Shown: positions 1-10,009 of the stretch, piece after piece
Layout: every line of letters begins with the position of its first letter
Position numbering within the stretch: position 1 is the stretch's first letter
Assembly (NCBI GenBank): GCA_028829895.1
Contig: CM054182.1
Span: 89,677,046 to 89,741,045, forward strand
Length of the DNA stretch: 64,000 nucleotides
Origin: Sinotaia quadrata
Taxonomy: Eukaryota > Mollusca > Gastropoda > Architaenioglossa > Viviparidae
Direction of reading: 5' to 3'
Notes under the pieces: model-generated
The model's database searches: none
What the model was told of the DNA's origin: nothing
What the model saw: only the letters and a program-made list of their open reading frames with translations
Made by a program: the position numbers and the translations under genes

Positions 1-370
1 CTCAACGTCATAGTTTTGATTTATTGTGACGCATCGATTCCGATGACGAGGTAAGTTAGGGACAAGAACGCCTAACAACTCGTCACCTAGTCATGTCATG
101 AAGGTCGTGTACGAGTTTTAATCTCCTTTTATGTACATTTTATTGAAATTTTAGTGCATAACAAAAACATCGGTTTTATTTGTGTTTTAACTTACAACAT
201 AAAGACAAAGCAGTCGGCCTTCTAGATTTCTATAGCTTTTGATATAGGATGACAGAGGGAAACACACACACACGCACGCACACACACACACAAACTCACA
301 CATTATGTATAGAGAGAATTTATTATTTATCGTATTTTGTTCTTGATCGTTGAACAAAGGTGATTTGGTT

Positions 371-613
371 GCAATTGTAGAGTACATAAATAAAATTAAA
401 CACGGGCAAGCAAGTAAACAAATTGTAGAGTACATATATAAAATTAAACACGGGCAAGCAAGTAAACAAATTGTAGAGTACATATATAAAATTAAACACG
501 GGCAAGCAAGTAAACAAATTGTAGAGTACATATATAAAATTAAACACGGGCAAGCAAGTAAACAAATTGTAGAGTACATATATAAAATTAAACACGGGCA
601 AGCAAGTAAACAA
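371..613. repeat. 48-bp minisatellite, 5 copies
   Basis: Five near-identical 48-bp units, the first slightly diverged. Because 48 is divisible by 3 and the unit lacks stops in several frames, it creates open frames on both strands (16-residue repeats such as KIKHGQASKQIVEYIY). These are repeat artefacts rather than genes. Confidence 0.95.
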
Positions 614-696
614 AGAAACAGAAAAGATACGATACAGTATTTACAATGTCGTACTAATATGACATAATGAAAATTATGTCTGTTAAAGTTTTTATT

Positions 697-903
697 TCGT
701 ACACGCACGCACACACACAAAATACAAACACATGCTCACATACGCACACGCACATAAACACGCGCACACAAAAACGCGCGCACACACACACACACACGCT
801 CATACACATATACAAACACACACACACACACACAAACATACACATACACACACGCGCGCACACTCAAACACGTACTCACACACACACACATGCGCACACG
901 TCT
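697..903. repeat. Imperfect (CA)n-rich array
   Basis: About 200 bp of ACAC interrupted by CGCG, CATA and CAAA variants. A smaller CA tract is at 263-300. It is open in several frames only because of the repeat. Confidence 0.9.
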
Positions 904-1443
904 TGAGCTTTCAAAGGCTACAAACACACATTGTACACGCAAGCGTGTTCAAACAAGAAACCAGCAGCTTAGCACACAACAATTGAGGTTAGCATTGTAT
1001 GCGTGGGTCGCAGTTTTCTGATCGAATGGACACCCGAAGGTCGTCCATCCGAAACACAAGGCTGTCTGTAAAAATATCGCCCAGTAATCATTTGGAAAAT
1101 TTCCGTGACCTTTACAGGAAGCTGCACAAGAGCAATAGTGTAATTTTGCTCTTTGATACATTCGCTTCCTTCCCCTGACAACGCCAAAGGAGCTTGCGCT
1201 TTTACCTGACGTTACTGAAGGCAATGGCAAGCAAGTGCAGATAATTAATTACGGTTTGCGTGCAGGAACATGCAGCTTCTCTTGCAACAGAGATGTCGAG
1301 GCGGTTCTCAGTGGCCAAGGAGCGATATCCTTAAAGCTGAATCTCAACTCACCTAACCCACCCCCATCCCCATATACAAACCTTCCAAGGCGATTCACGG
1401 GGAATTGATTATGTGCATTGACATTCTCTTCTTGTCTTTGATT

Positions 1444-2012
1444 TTAATGACCAATCATAACACAGATATGTGAGCAGTTGTTTCTAATGACCAATCATAA
1501 CACTAATATGTCAGCAGTTGTTTTTAATGACCAATCTTAACAAAATATGTCTGCAGTTGTTTTTAATGATCAATCATAACATAAATGTGTCAGCTGTTGT
1601 TTTTAATGACAAGTCATAACACAAATATGTATGTAGTTCTTTTTAATGACCAGTCATAACACAAATATGTCAGCAGTTTTTTTAATGACCAGTCATAACA
1701 CTAATATGTCAGCAGTTGAATTTAAATACCTGTCATAACATGAATATGTTAGCAGTTGTTTTTATGGACCAGTCATAATAGAAATATGTCAGCAGTTGTT
1801 TTTAATGACAAGTCATAGCAAGAATATGTCGGCAATAAAACAGTGTTGACAAGTCATAACCAGAATATGTCAGCAGTAAAACAGTGTTGACAAGTCATAA
1901 CAAGAATATGTCGGCAATAAAACTGTGTTGACAAGTCATAACAAGAACATGTCGGCAATAAAACAGTGTTGACAAATCATAACATGAGTATGTCAGCAGT
2001 AAAACAGTGTTG
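1444..2012. repeat. 41-45-bp minisatellite with two sub-families
   Basis: About 13 units share a CATAACA...AATATGTC core. The left units (to about 1815) carry GCAGTTGTTTTTAATGAC; the right units (about 1825-2010) carry GCAATAAAACAGTGTTGAC and have a 41-bp period. The switch shows local homogenisation of two unit types. Confidence 0.88.
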
Positions 2013-2917
2013 CACAAACACTTGTGTGCAGGGATGATGACTTCAACAATATTCCTAATGCAAGAGTCCAAGGTCATGTTAGCGCGTAATTTTGAATCCC
2101 GATTTCGTCTTCATCCATTACATCGGGTAACTTTGAATTTCAAAGTGTTACCATTATTGTAAATAAAAGATTGACGTCAGAGAGTTAAAGCGCAGACGAT
2201 TCTACAGGCTATAACGTTCCTTAGGCTGTGCATATGTTTCAGCTTAATGACCCATTGTTTGGGAATAAGATAGCGCCTTTAACTTAAGGGATGTTTACAT
2301 GAACTAGTCTCAGAGAAGAGTCAAGAAAAGCTTGACAACATTTTTTCTAAAACACCCGTGGCGTCTCTCTGAATCTATTAACCACACTCGCCAATATGTT
2401 ATTCCGTATTTTGTAATATGTACAACACTAAATGGTACTGCTAGAACTGCGACTTGCTCTACAGATATCTTCAGTGCTCTGAGAGATGTTTAAACTGTGT
2501 CCGCCCGAAAGAAAAAGTGTTTGAACTCCACGCTATGCATATAAGTAGACACTGCAAAACTGTAAGCCAGTGGGGTTTTCTTTTTTTTCTTCTTTGTTTC
2601 CAAGGCGAACTTCAGGACTGGTTCAGGGGCAGTTGATTATACTTCAAACAATTCTCATATGGGCATGTGAAATATGACTTAATAAAGTCATATAATTATG
2701 AAATAGCCAGTTATCATACAACGGGTGTATTTCTCTGGTCCTGATTTAGGACATTGTTGTTTACCAGGATCGGTCGACATATGGAATGGCAGTGTGTGAT
2801 TTGTGATATGTGATTCTGCATTAATTTCCTTGGACATTTCTTTCAATCGATGAGCATTCATCCATACGATCTGTTTAACTGTTGTCTTTTATTTCAAACG
2901 CAGTTCACGTGTATGTG

Positions 2918-2920
<3 letters not shown>

Positions 2921-2986
<66 letters not shown>

Positions 2987-2990
2987 GTAA
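2921..2990. repeat. (TG)n microsatellite
   Basis: About 34 TG units, then a CGTG interruption. Confidence 0.97.
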
Positions 2991-3339
2991 TGTGTGTGTA
3001 TTATGTGGAAATTGTGTATGTATGTAGATGTGTATATATGTGCACGTATGTGTATATTGCTCATCTAATATCATTCATATTTTGTCAGTCTATCTCAATG
3101 AGACTCCAAATATTTAACTTATATTTTTTAATATATGCAAAATTTCGCTCTCTCATATCTTCTTCAGTTGCCATGTTCATTGCACCTGTCATTCTGTGTC
3201 AAAAGATGTCAGTTGTGCCATCATGTATCCATGTTCTTTGCACGTGTATCTTTAGGTGTCCTAAGACTGTCATTATGATTGCCAATAAGTGGTCATTATG
3301 CTCCTAACACGCATTATTTGCGTCCCGAGCCGTCCCCGA

Positions 3340-3705
3340 CACGTGTAGCTATAGTGTTTATAAATAGACTATACTCTTACCCAAACAGATAGTTGTTTAT
3401 TGAGCGGAACATAGTGTTTATAAATAGACTACAATGTTGCCAGATTGTTGTTTAGTGAGTAGACCATAGTGTTTACCCAACTGGCATTCGTGCCTACTTA
3501 GCAGGCGTCCGTGTTTACAAGTTGAATTGTGTGTTTACGAGTTGTGTGTTTACTTACAAACCGTAATGTTTACCGAGCAAAGCGTTGTATCTATTGAGAA
3601 GACTATTGTGCTCACTAAGCAGACCATAGTGTTTACTTACTTGGCCATAACATTTACTGAGCGCATCATAGTGTTTACTAAGCAGACCATAGAGCTTACA
3701 CTTAA
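3340..3705. repeat. Degenerate ATAGTGTTTAC repeat
   Basis: Repeated CATAGTGTTTA motifs with GAGCAGACCA spacers at roughly 24-70 bp intervals: an old, decayed minisatellite. A short CA array follows at 3898-3947. Confidence 0.6.
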
Positions 3706-5089
3706 TGATCATTTTACGGAATGTTGGTTAAAGGCGATACCGCTCCCTGGGTTGTTAATTAAAGAGGACACTGACAGCGTTCAGAGTGTTAGATTTTGTG
3801 AGTTGTGTGAAAACAGAAAGGCAAATGTAAAATTCTTTGTTTATTCATACTTACATTTACAATCCATCCACCAGTCCAGTTATCTATCCCCTACTATACA
3901 CACACACGCGCACACGCACACACACAGACATACACACACACACATCTATTCATTTGTATTCTTATTTAATGTACTGTTGTTTGTATATTTATTGTCCGCT
4001 AGCTATGTCTGCGACAAGAAAATGCAATAAATGTTCATAATAAAACTCTCAGTAAGAGTAATATTATACAAATGTTTTCTGGTCTTTGTAGTGTCTTGTC
4101 TGACAAACGTTAAAATTACTCTCCAATCTGTTAAATTTTCCTGCCTGTTTTCTTGGGATTTATTTCTTCATTTTTATATTGTTTTCTTTCTTAATTTTTT
4201 TTAATGGGAAATATTTTGATCAGAATAGTATTCTTTTGCGCAAGCTCTGAACATTAAGTCCAGGGTTAATGAGCTCTTTGCTGCAGGTATGAATAAATCA
4301 ATACAAAGCTTTGCATCGTATTCTTCCCCCTCCCTCCCATAATGACATCATATAGATTTTCTCTTTTCTGTGCTGTTTAGTATATATATCTTGATCTGTG
4401 GGAAAAGAGTTACCGGCATTAGCATGTAGGTCCTAGTTATCTAAAGAGATGAGCACGCGCATTGCGAAATTGTTGTCAGTATTGTTGTTTAGGCTTCTCT
4501 CATCAAAGAACGATGCGTGCAACTAACCTGCTCTTCATCCGCGCTTACGCACGCACGCACGCACACATCTTCCCTCAAACATCCATCTTTGGATCTGGAA
4601 ACGCAGCAAAAGAATATCGTCTGGAATAGATCATGACATAAAATGACTTACTGTGGCAGACGCCCGTCACCACGACGTGAATTGTGACTGGGATTTTTTA
4701 AGTCACGTTATCGTCAAGCTGCCGACATACTGAGAAAGAACCGTCCAAGATAATTAATCAGTTACAAGTATCTCAACGGTAAAAAAAAAAAAATCACACT
4801 AACATAGAGAAACAATATTGGACGAAAAAAAAATTAAAAAGAATCAAAATTCCAGAAGTCTTGAGCCCACTTGTCAGTGTTGTCCATGGATAATCACAGA
4901 AAGTCGTCGTTGACACTTTGTCAAAAGTTTGTTATTTATAACGTAACTTACTGCGGCATTCTAAAGGCTGTTCTAAATTAAAATTTAAACCACAGAGTCC
5001 CCGTCTATTTCTATGTGGAATTTTATCTTCACGATGGAGCGACAGAATTGCCTGGAAATTCCGCCGAACAGTTCCAATTTCTTTTTAAG

Positions 5090-5207
5090 GCTTCCGAAGC
5101 GATCCCCGAAGTCGGGAATCTGCCATGAGAAAATATTCTTTGCCTGCGAGACGACGGTGAACTTAGCAATCTCCAGTTCTTGGGAGGACTTGCTAAAGAA
5201 TGAAAAG
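5090..5207 (+). CDS. Candidate upstream ANKFN1 exon (linker before FN3)
   Basis: An open frame runs 4989-5255. A pyrimidine-rich acceptor (ATTTCTTTTTAAG) ends at 5089, and an AAAAG/GTA donor follows 5207. The frame ends in phase 0, exactly what the next firm exon at 9302 needs, and the join reads WEDLLKNEK then ENERHLAHWEFRR, a plausible continuous charged helix. An alternative acceptor is at 4994-4995, and an ATG at 5013 or 5034 could make it an alternative first exon. The donor is weak beyond GTA. The protein is not otherwise recognised, so this is an inference from phase, composition and order. Confidence 0.45.
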
Positions 5208-5259
5208 GTATTTTGGCTGAAAGTTAACTTCCGAGGGTGGTGTGGTTGGGTACAATAAT

Positions 5260-5545
5260 ATCTTTTCTACGACGTCAGGGTTTGTTTAATGTTAATGTTT
5301 TTATGTCACGTACGATAATATCTTTGCTCTGACGTCAGTAGGATTTGTTAATGTTTTTATGTCATGTACGATAATATCTTTGTTCTGACGTCAGTAGGGT
5401 TTGTTAATGTTTTTATGTCACGTGCGATATCTTTGCTCTGACGTCAGTAGGATTTGTTAATGTTTTTATGTCATGTACGATAATATCTTTGCCATGACAT
5501 CAATAAGGTTTGCTAATGTTAATGCTTTTATGTCATTTAAAGTTA
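5260..5545. repeat. ~56-bp minisatellite carrying CRE palindromes
   Basis: About five units contain GATAATATCTTTGCTCTG, then ACGTCAGTAGG and TTAATGTTTTTATGTCA. Three units hold a perfect TGACGTCA (5330-5337, 5386-5393, 5439-5446); the flanking units have decayed versions. Confidence 0.9.
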
Positions 5546-5655
5546 TAAACTGTTTCACTTGTAAAGCCATCTGTTGAAAACATGTTCCAAAGTTAAAATA
5601 CTTCCAGCTCATTGTATCACTTACAAAAAACAACAACTGGTTTCTTTATGTATGT

Positions 5656-5661
5656 GTGTGT

Positions 5662-5727
<66 letters not shown>

Positions 5728-5728
5728 C
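5656..5728. repeat. (TG)n microsatellite
   Basis: An almost pure TG tract with one TC interruption. Confidence 0.97.
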
Positions 5729-6107
5729 CATTAAGGAATAAATGCACGCAACGGTTGAGTTGTATCAGTATTTTCACATTATGCAATGTCATCATCATCA
5801 GTTGTAGTTATAGTAGTACCATGATTATCAACAACAACAACAACCCTTTTCTCCTCCCCATTTTAAATTTTTTTGTACTTCCTTTTCTATTAATAGTGTT
5901 TTTTGTTGTTGTTGTGATGCCTAAAGTAAGATCTGTGTCTCTATGATTTGGTGTGCTATGTAGTCTATTTCTGCCTACACTAGGTTCTCTGTTTTGTGAC
6001 TTGATGTGCACTGCCCTATGGCCATCGACTTGTCTATTTTGCGTGATAGTTTAATCTTGTGCCTTGCAAAGAAACATCGCCAGGAACTTAACTGTGATAG
6101 AGCTGTT

Positions 6108-6545
6108 TGAGTATTCTATACAAATAAGCATCTAGATCCAGTAACTCGCTTTTTTGAGTATTCTATACAAATAAACATCTAGATCCAGTAACTCGCTTTT
6201 TTTAGTATTCTATACAAATAAACATCTAGAACCAGTACGTAACACGCTTTTTTGAGTATTCCATGCAAATAAACATCTAGAACCAGTAAGTAACACGCTT
6301 TTTTTTAGTAATACACTTTTTATAGTATTCCATACAAATAAACATCTAGAACCAGTAAGTAATACACGTTTTGAGTATTCCATAAAAATAAATATCTAGA
6401 ACCAGTAAATAACACGCTTTTTTGAGTAATATTCTCTTCTGAGTATTCCATACAAATATATATTCATCTAGAACCAATGAGTAATACGTTTTCCTGATTA
6501 TTCCATTCAAAGAAACATCTCCGAGAACCAAATAACTATACACCT
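6108..6545. repeat. ~55-60-bp minisatellite
   Basis: About seven diverging units with the core ATACAAATAAACATCTAGA followed by ACCAGTAA and GCTTTTTT. Confidence 0.9.
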
Positions 6546-7620
6546 GTTCGACTAATCCATTTCATATTCTTGGATTTTATAACTTAAAATTTACGAGAGC
6601 TGATGAGTGTTTTCCGTCGTAAGGATGTACGCCTACTTTGTCTTCCGTGTTCAGCGCTAAACACAGTGCCTTTCTCAACTTCAAGTGAACACAACGCTAC
6701 TTTGTGAACACGAGTATTGCACGTGGAAATATATCAGTGTAGCATTTAATTGAAGTCCACTGTTCTCATCACTCACTGCACTAATAACAACAAAGCCTGG
6801 CGTGCCTACGTCTGTTTTGTTCGCGCCATTGCCTGATGTCTTCAACATGTCGGATATTGTATTTAGAATGCTAGAGCTCTGTTTTATACGAAGCGAAAAC
6901 AATAACACTCTGTCTCTAGTTCAATCGTCCTCCTGCAGACAATTTAGCTGGTCTTAACTTGGGGCTGGGGATGGAGAAGAGCCCACACACCACAACACTT
7001 AAAAAAACAACAAGCACTTTACTCATGGAGCTTGAAAAACAACATGCACTTTATTCTTATTAACAGAAACATTTTTTTAAAAAATTAATAAAACGACCAG
7101 TTAAACGAAGACTATTACGAGTATTTTAGATGAAGAAAACCAGCCAATGTCCTTTGTAGCTATCAAAAATCGATCTCAGCTAGCAACGTGTGAAAATAGC
7201 CTACATTATACACGAACATTTAAATTTACCTAAGCGATTGCAGCCGAACGGCACTGCTAGAAGATTTAACATACAAAGACTTCCGGTAAGAGTAACGCAT
7301 GCGCGCCCAGATCTTCGCAGTGGGTGTCGTAACGCATTCGCACTTTTGAGTTGGAGGAGAATTAGTTCATTAAGTCGGTCAAATGTAATCAAGAGTTCAA
7401 GGACAGGCACAAACATCTAAACCAGCAATTATTTAAATTTATGCTTCTTTTCGGAATACAAGCGCATGTAGAATTTAAATTGTTGCTTAGAAAAGTAAGT
7501 ACTAGACGAACTTGAATTTCTAAGAAACTGTTAGTGACGGTTACCTGTGTTATTGTTTGCTGTAATTTTTTTTTTACAAGATACGATAACACATAATGAT
7601 TTTTTTTAAAAAATGCTTAT

Positions 7621-7758
7621 ATTACCATGTTAGTAGGTATTTAATTTTAAAGTTCTAAAATGATACATTTGTTATTAGTCTTTGTCCATATTACTATGTT
7701 AGTAGGTATTTAATTTTAAAATTCTAAAATGATACATTTGTTATTAGTCTTTGTCCGT
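7621..7758. repeat. 69-bp tandem duplication
   Basis: Two copies, starting at 7621 and 7690, differing at only a few bases: a recent duplication. Confidence 0.93.
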
Positions 7759-7867
7759 GAAATATTGTGCTTGCACTCCGATTTCAGATCAATATCTGTA
7801 AAAACTGTAAAGATGGATAGTGTGTAATTCATTCAAAGTATGTTTTACTGTTGCTTTTCACGTGTTC

Positions 7868-7872
7868 TTGTG

Positions 7873-7954
<82 letters not shown>
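7868..7954. repeat. (TG)n microsatellite
   Basis: About 43 TG units with one CG interruption. Confidence 0.97.
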
Positions 7955-7955
<1 letters not shown>

Positions 7956-8519
7956 GTATGTATGGAGTGACGGGTGGCGGACGGGCTCTTGTAAACACTG
8001 GAAACGAAACATTTACAGACTACTAGAGAAACTCTGGGAAAATGAACATAAAGCTTAACAAAAAAAAAAATAAGGAAAGGAAAGACAGAACTAATATACT
8101 AGGTTTATTGACTTATAATAAAAAGGAAATTAATGTTAGACAATAAATAATAAAAGCGAAGGAAAGAGACGGATTGGAAAGAGAGGAGAAAGTGAGAGTA
8201 GAATAGACAAACAGACATTTAGACACACAAAAGTGAGTTGTTGTGGGTCCCCCCCCCCACCCCGCTTGTAAATATTTTTTTTCTTTTCTTTTCGTTTGCC
8301 TGTTGCTAGTTTAAGAACTTGTGTAACTATCCACAATGGAGAATTTCCTTACTGAAATGTTTGACAGTCGAAAATGCAATGTTAGCATATTTAATTAGTG
8401 ATAATCTATATTATCGGGTAGGCATCATAAAATTTGTGATATCGGTATTATGGCGTTTGCATTCTAATGTGACTGGTCACGGCACGTAGTTTCGTTTGGG
8501 TCACTCTGCGTTGTTTGTT

Positions 8520-8970
8520 TGGTAGAACTAGTGAGGAATATTTTGCTTGATGTAACTAGTCACGTTGTTTGGTAGAACTAGTGAGGAATTTTTTGCTTGA
8601 TGTAACTAGTCACGTTGTTTGTTTGGTAGAACTAGTTTGGAATATTTTGCTTGATGGAACTAGTCACGTTGTTTGATGAAAGTAGTCACTTGGCTGTAAC
8701 TGACAACTACATAGGCTGCTTGTTTGGGTGTAACGTTTTTCGATTCCTGTAACTAGACACCTTGCTTGGTTAAACTGACATACTCGTGTATGACACTAGT
8801 CACGTTTATTGTCTGGTGTAAATAAAATAATCAAGTTATTTACTTTTTAAAAATGGCTCAGTACTCGTTTATGTTGTTTTGGCGACTAGCCCCAATATTT
8901 GTTGTAACTAGTCACGTTATTTGTTTGAGAACTAGTCACGTTATTTAGTGTAACTAGTCACGTTATATTA
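8520..8970. repeat. ACTAGT-rich degenerate minisatellite
   Basis: TGTAACTAGTCACGTT and GTAGAACTAGT recur about a dozen times. The unit is 50-60 bp on the left and decays to the right. Each unit contains the palindrome ACTAGT. Confidence 0.8.
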
Positions 8971-9056
8971 CTTTGACCTGGTGTGTTGTTAGTTGTTTCT
9001 AGTGTTTTGTTTTATGTTTAGTTGGTGTTGCACCGATTTATAATAAAAAAATATGA

Positions 9057-9301
9057 TTTGTAAATACTTAAAATATCAGTATTACTAAGAATATAAGTTT
9101 TGTGTCCCTTTTTAAATTTTTCTTCCAGGAAATGTTTGTAAATACTTAAAATATCAGTATTACTAAGAATATAAGTATACATAAGTTGTGTCCCTTTTTT
9201 TAATTTTTCTTCCAGGAAATGTTTGTAAATACTTAAAATATCAGTATTACTAAGAATATAGGTATACTTAAGTTGTGTCCCTTTTTTAATTTTTCTTCCA
9301 G
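9057..9301 (+). repeat. Triplicated splice-acceptor cassette
   Basis: Three tandem 78-87-bp units starting near 9057, 9135 and 9222. Each contains AATACTTAAAATATCAGTAT and a T-rich tract ending TTCTTCCAG/GAAA. AG dinucleotides end at 9128, 9215 and 9301. The last is the acceptor of the ANKFN1 exon at 9302. Confidence 0.95.
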
Positions 9302-9380
9302 GAAAACGAACGACACCTAGCTCACTGGGAGTTTCGACGCCGGCTGCTCAAGAGAATGAAGGCTGGTTACGACCACGCCC
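9302..9380 (+). CDS. ANKFN1: ANKFN1 exon: basic linker
   Basis: The exon codes 26 residues plus one base, including WEFRRRLLKRMKAGYDHA, the basic helix that precedes FN3 in this family. The donor GTAAGT follows 9380. The acceptor TTTTTCTTCCAG ends at 9301 and is the third of three tandem copies of the same acceptor (9128, 9215, 9301); only this copy is followed by coding sequence. Confidence 0.88.
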
Positions 9381-9507
9381 GTAAGTATCGAATTGCTGAC
9401 GCAGCACGTGTTCATTAGGTGCCATGTGCATTTGTGTGTGATTGTGTAAGAATCATCCCACCCCTTATAAACACGACCCACCCACCCCTCAAACACTATT
9501 CACAAAC

Positions 9508-9559
<52 letters not shown>

Positions 9560-9972
9560 TGTTTGTGTGTGTGTATGATTATAAATTATGAATGAATTTT
9601 ACTCTGCATTGATCAATGTAGTTGTAGTTCTGCGTTGTAGTTCTCTTTGCTGCATCTCCTCTACTAACACTCACACCGTTATTTTCAAAGCGCAATTTAA
9701 ATTGTTTTAGGGTGTGGGAGAAGTACAATAGTAACAAACATAATCAATATTTGCTAGCTGGCTGTGTGACAATTTAACGTTCACTGGTTACGCTCACGGA
9801 ATGTTTGAGAACGAATCACATTTGAACAGAGTTAATTGTTATGGTTAAAGAGGAGAACATTGGCGATAGTGAGTACCTGGGTTCAGTTAAAAATTTACGT
9901 TTATGTAAATAATTGTACACTTAGGTCATTTAAAAATAATATAAATTTACTTAAGAAATCTAGATTCTTCTA

Positions 9973-10009
<37 letters not shown>

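Larger units (their letters stand above)
1..9301. other. Non-coding stretch 5' of the first firm ANKFN1 exon
   Basis: This is probably ANKFN1 intron, because the ankyrin exons must lie upstream. Apart from the candidate exon at 5090-5207 it holds minisatellites and dinucleotide arrays listed separately. A strong donor-like GAG/GTAAGT occurs at 50-56 and could end an exon cut by the window edge; no ankyrin motif is readable before it. Confidence 0.5.

Noticed and set aside
1..50. Exon end at the window's left edge before GAG/GTAAGT
   Set aside because: The donor is strong, but the short frame shows no ankyrin or other recognisable motif, so it cannot be supported.
187..720. Open frames over the 48-bp repeat on both strands
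   Set aside because: The frames come from a stop-free repeat with a period divisible by 3; no start context, splice sites or known domain.
654..986. His/Thr- and Cys/Val-rich frames over CA/TG tracts (also at 2882, 5656, 7820, 9947, 33852, 38548, 47685, 51994)
   Set aside because: Dinucleotide arrays are open in all frames; no evidence of translation.
1266..1330. Possible small exon EHAASLATEMSRRFSVAKER after GCGTGCAG
   Set aside because: It looks coding but lacks a usable donor before the TAA and matches no ANKFN1 motif I recognise.
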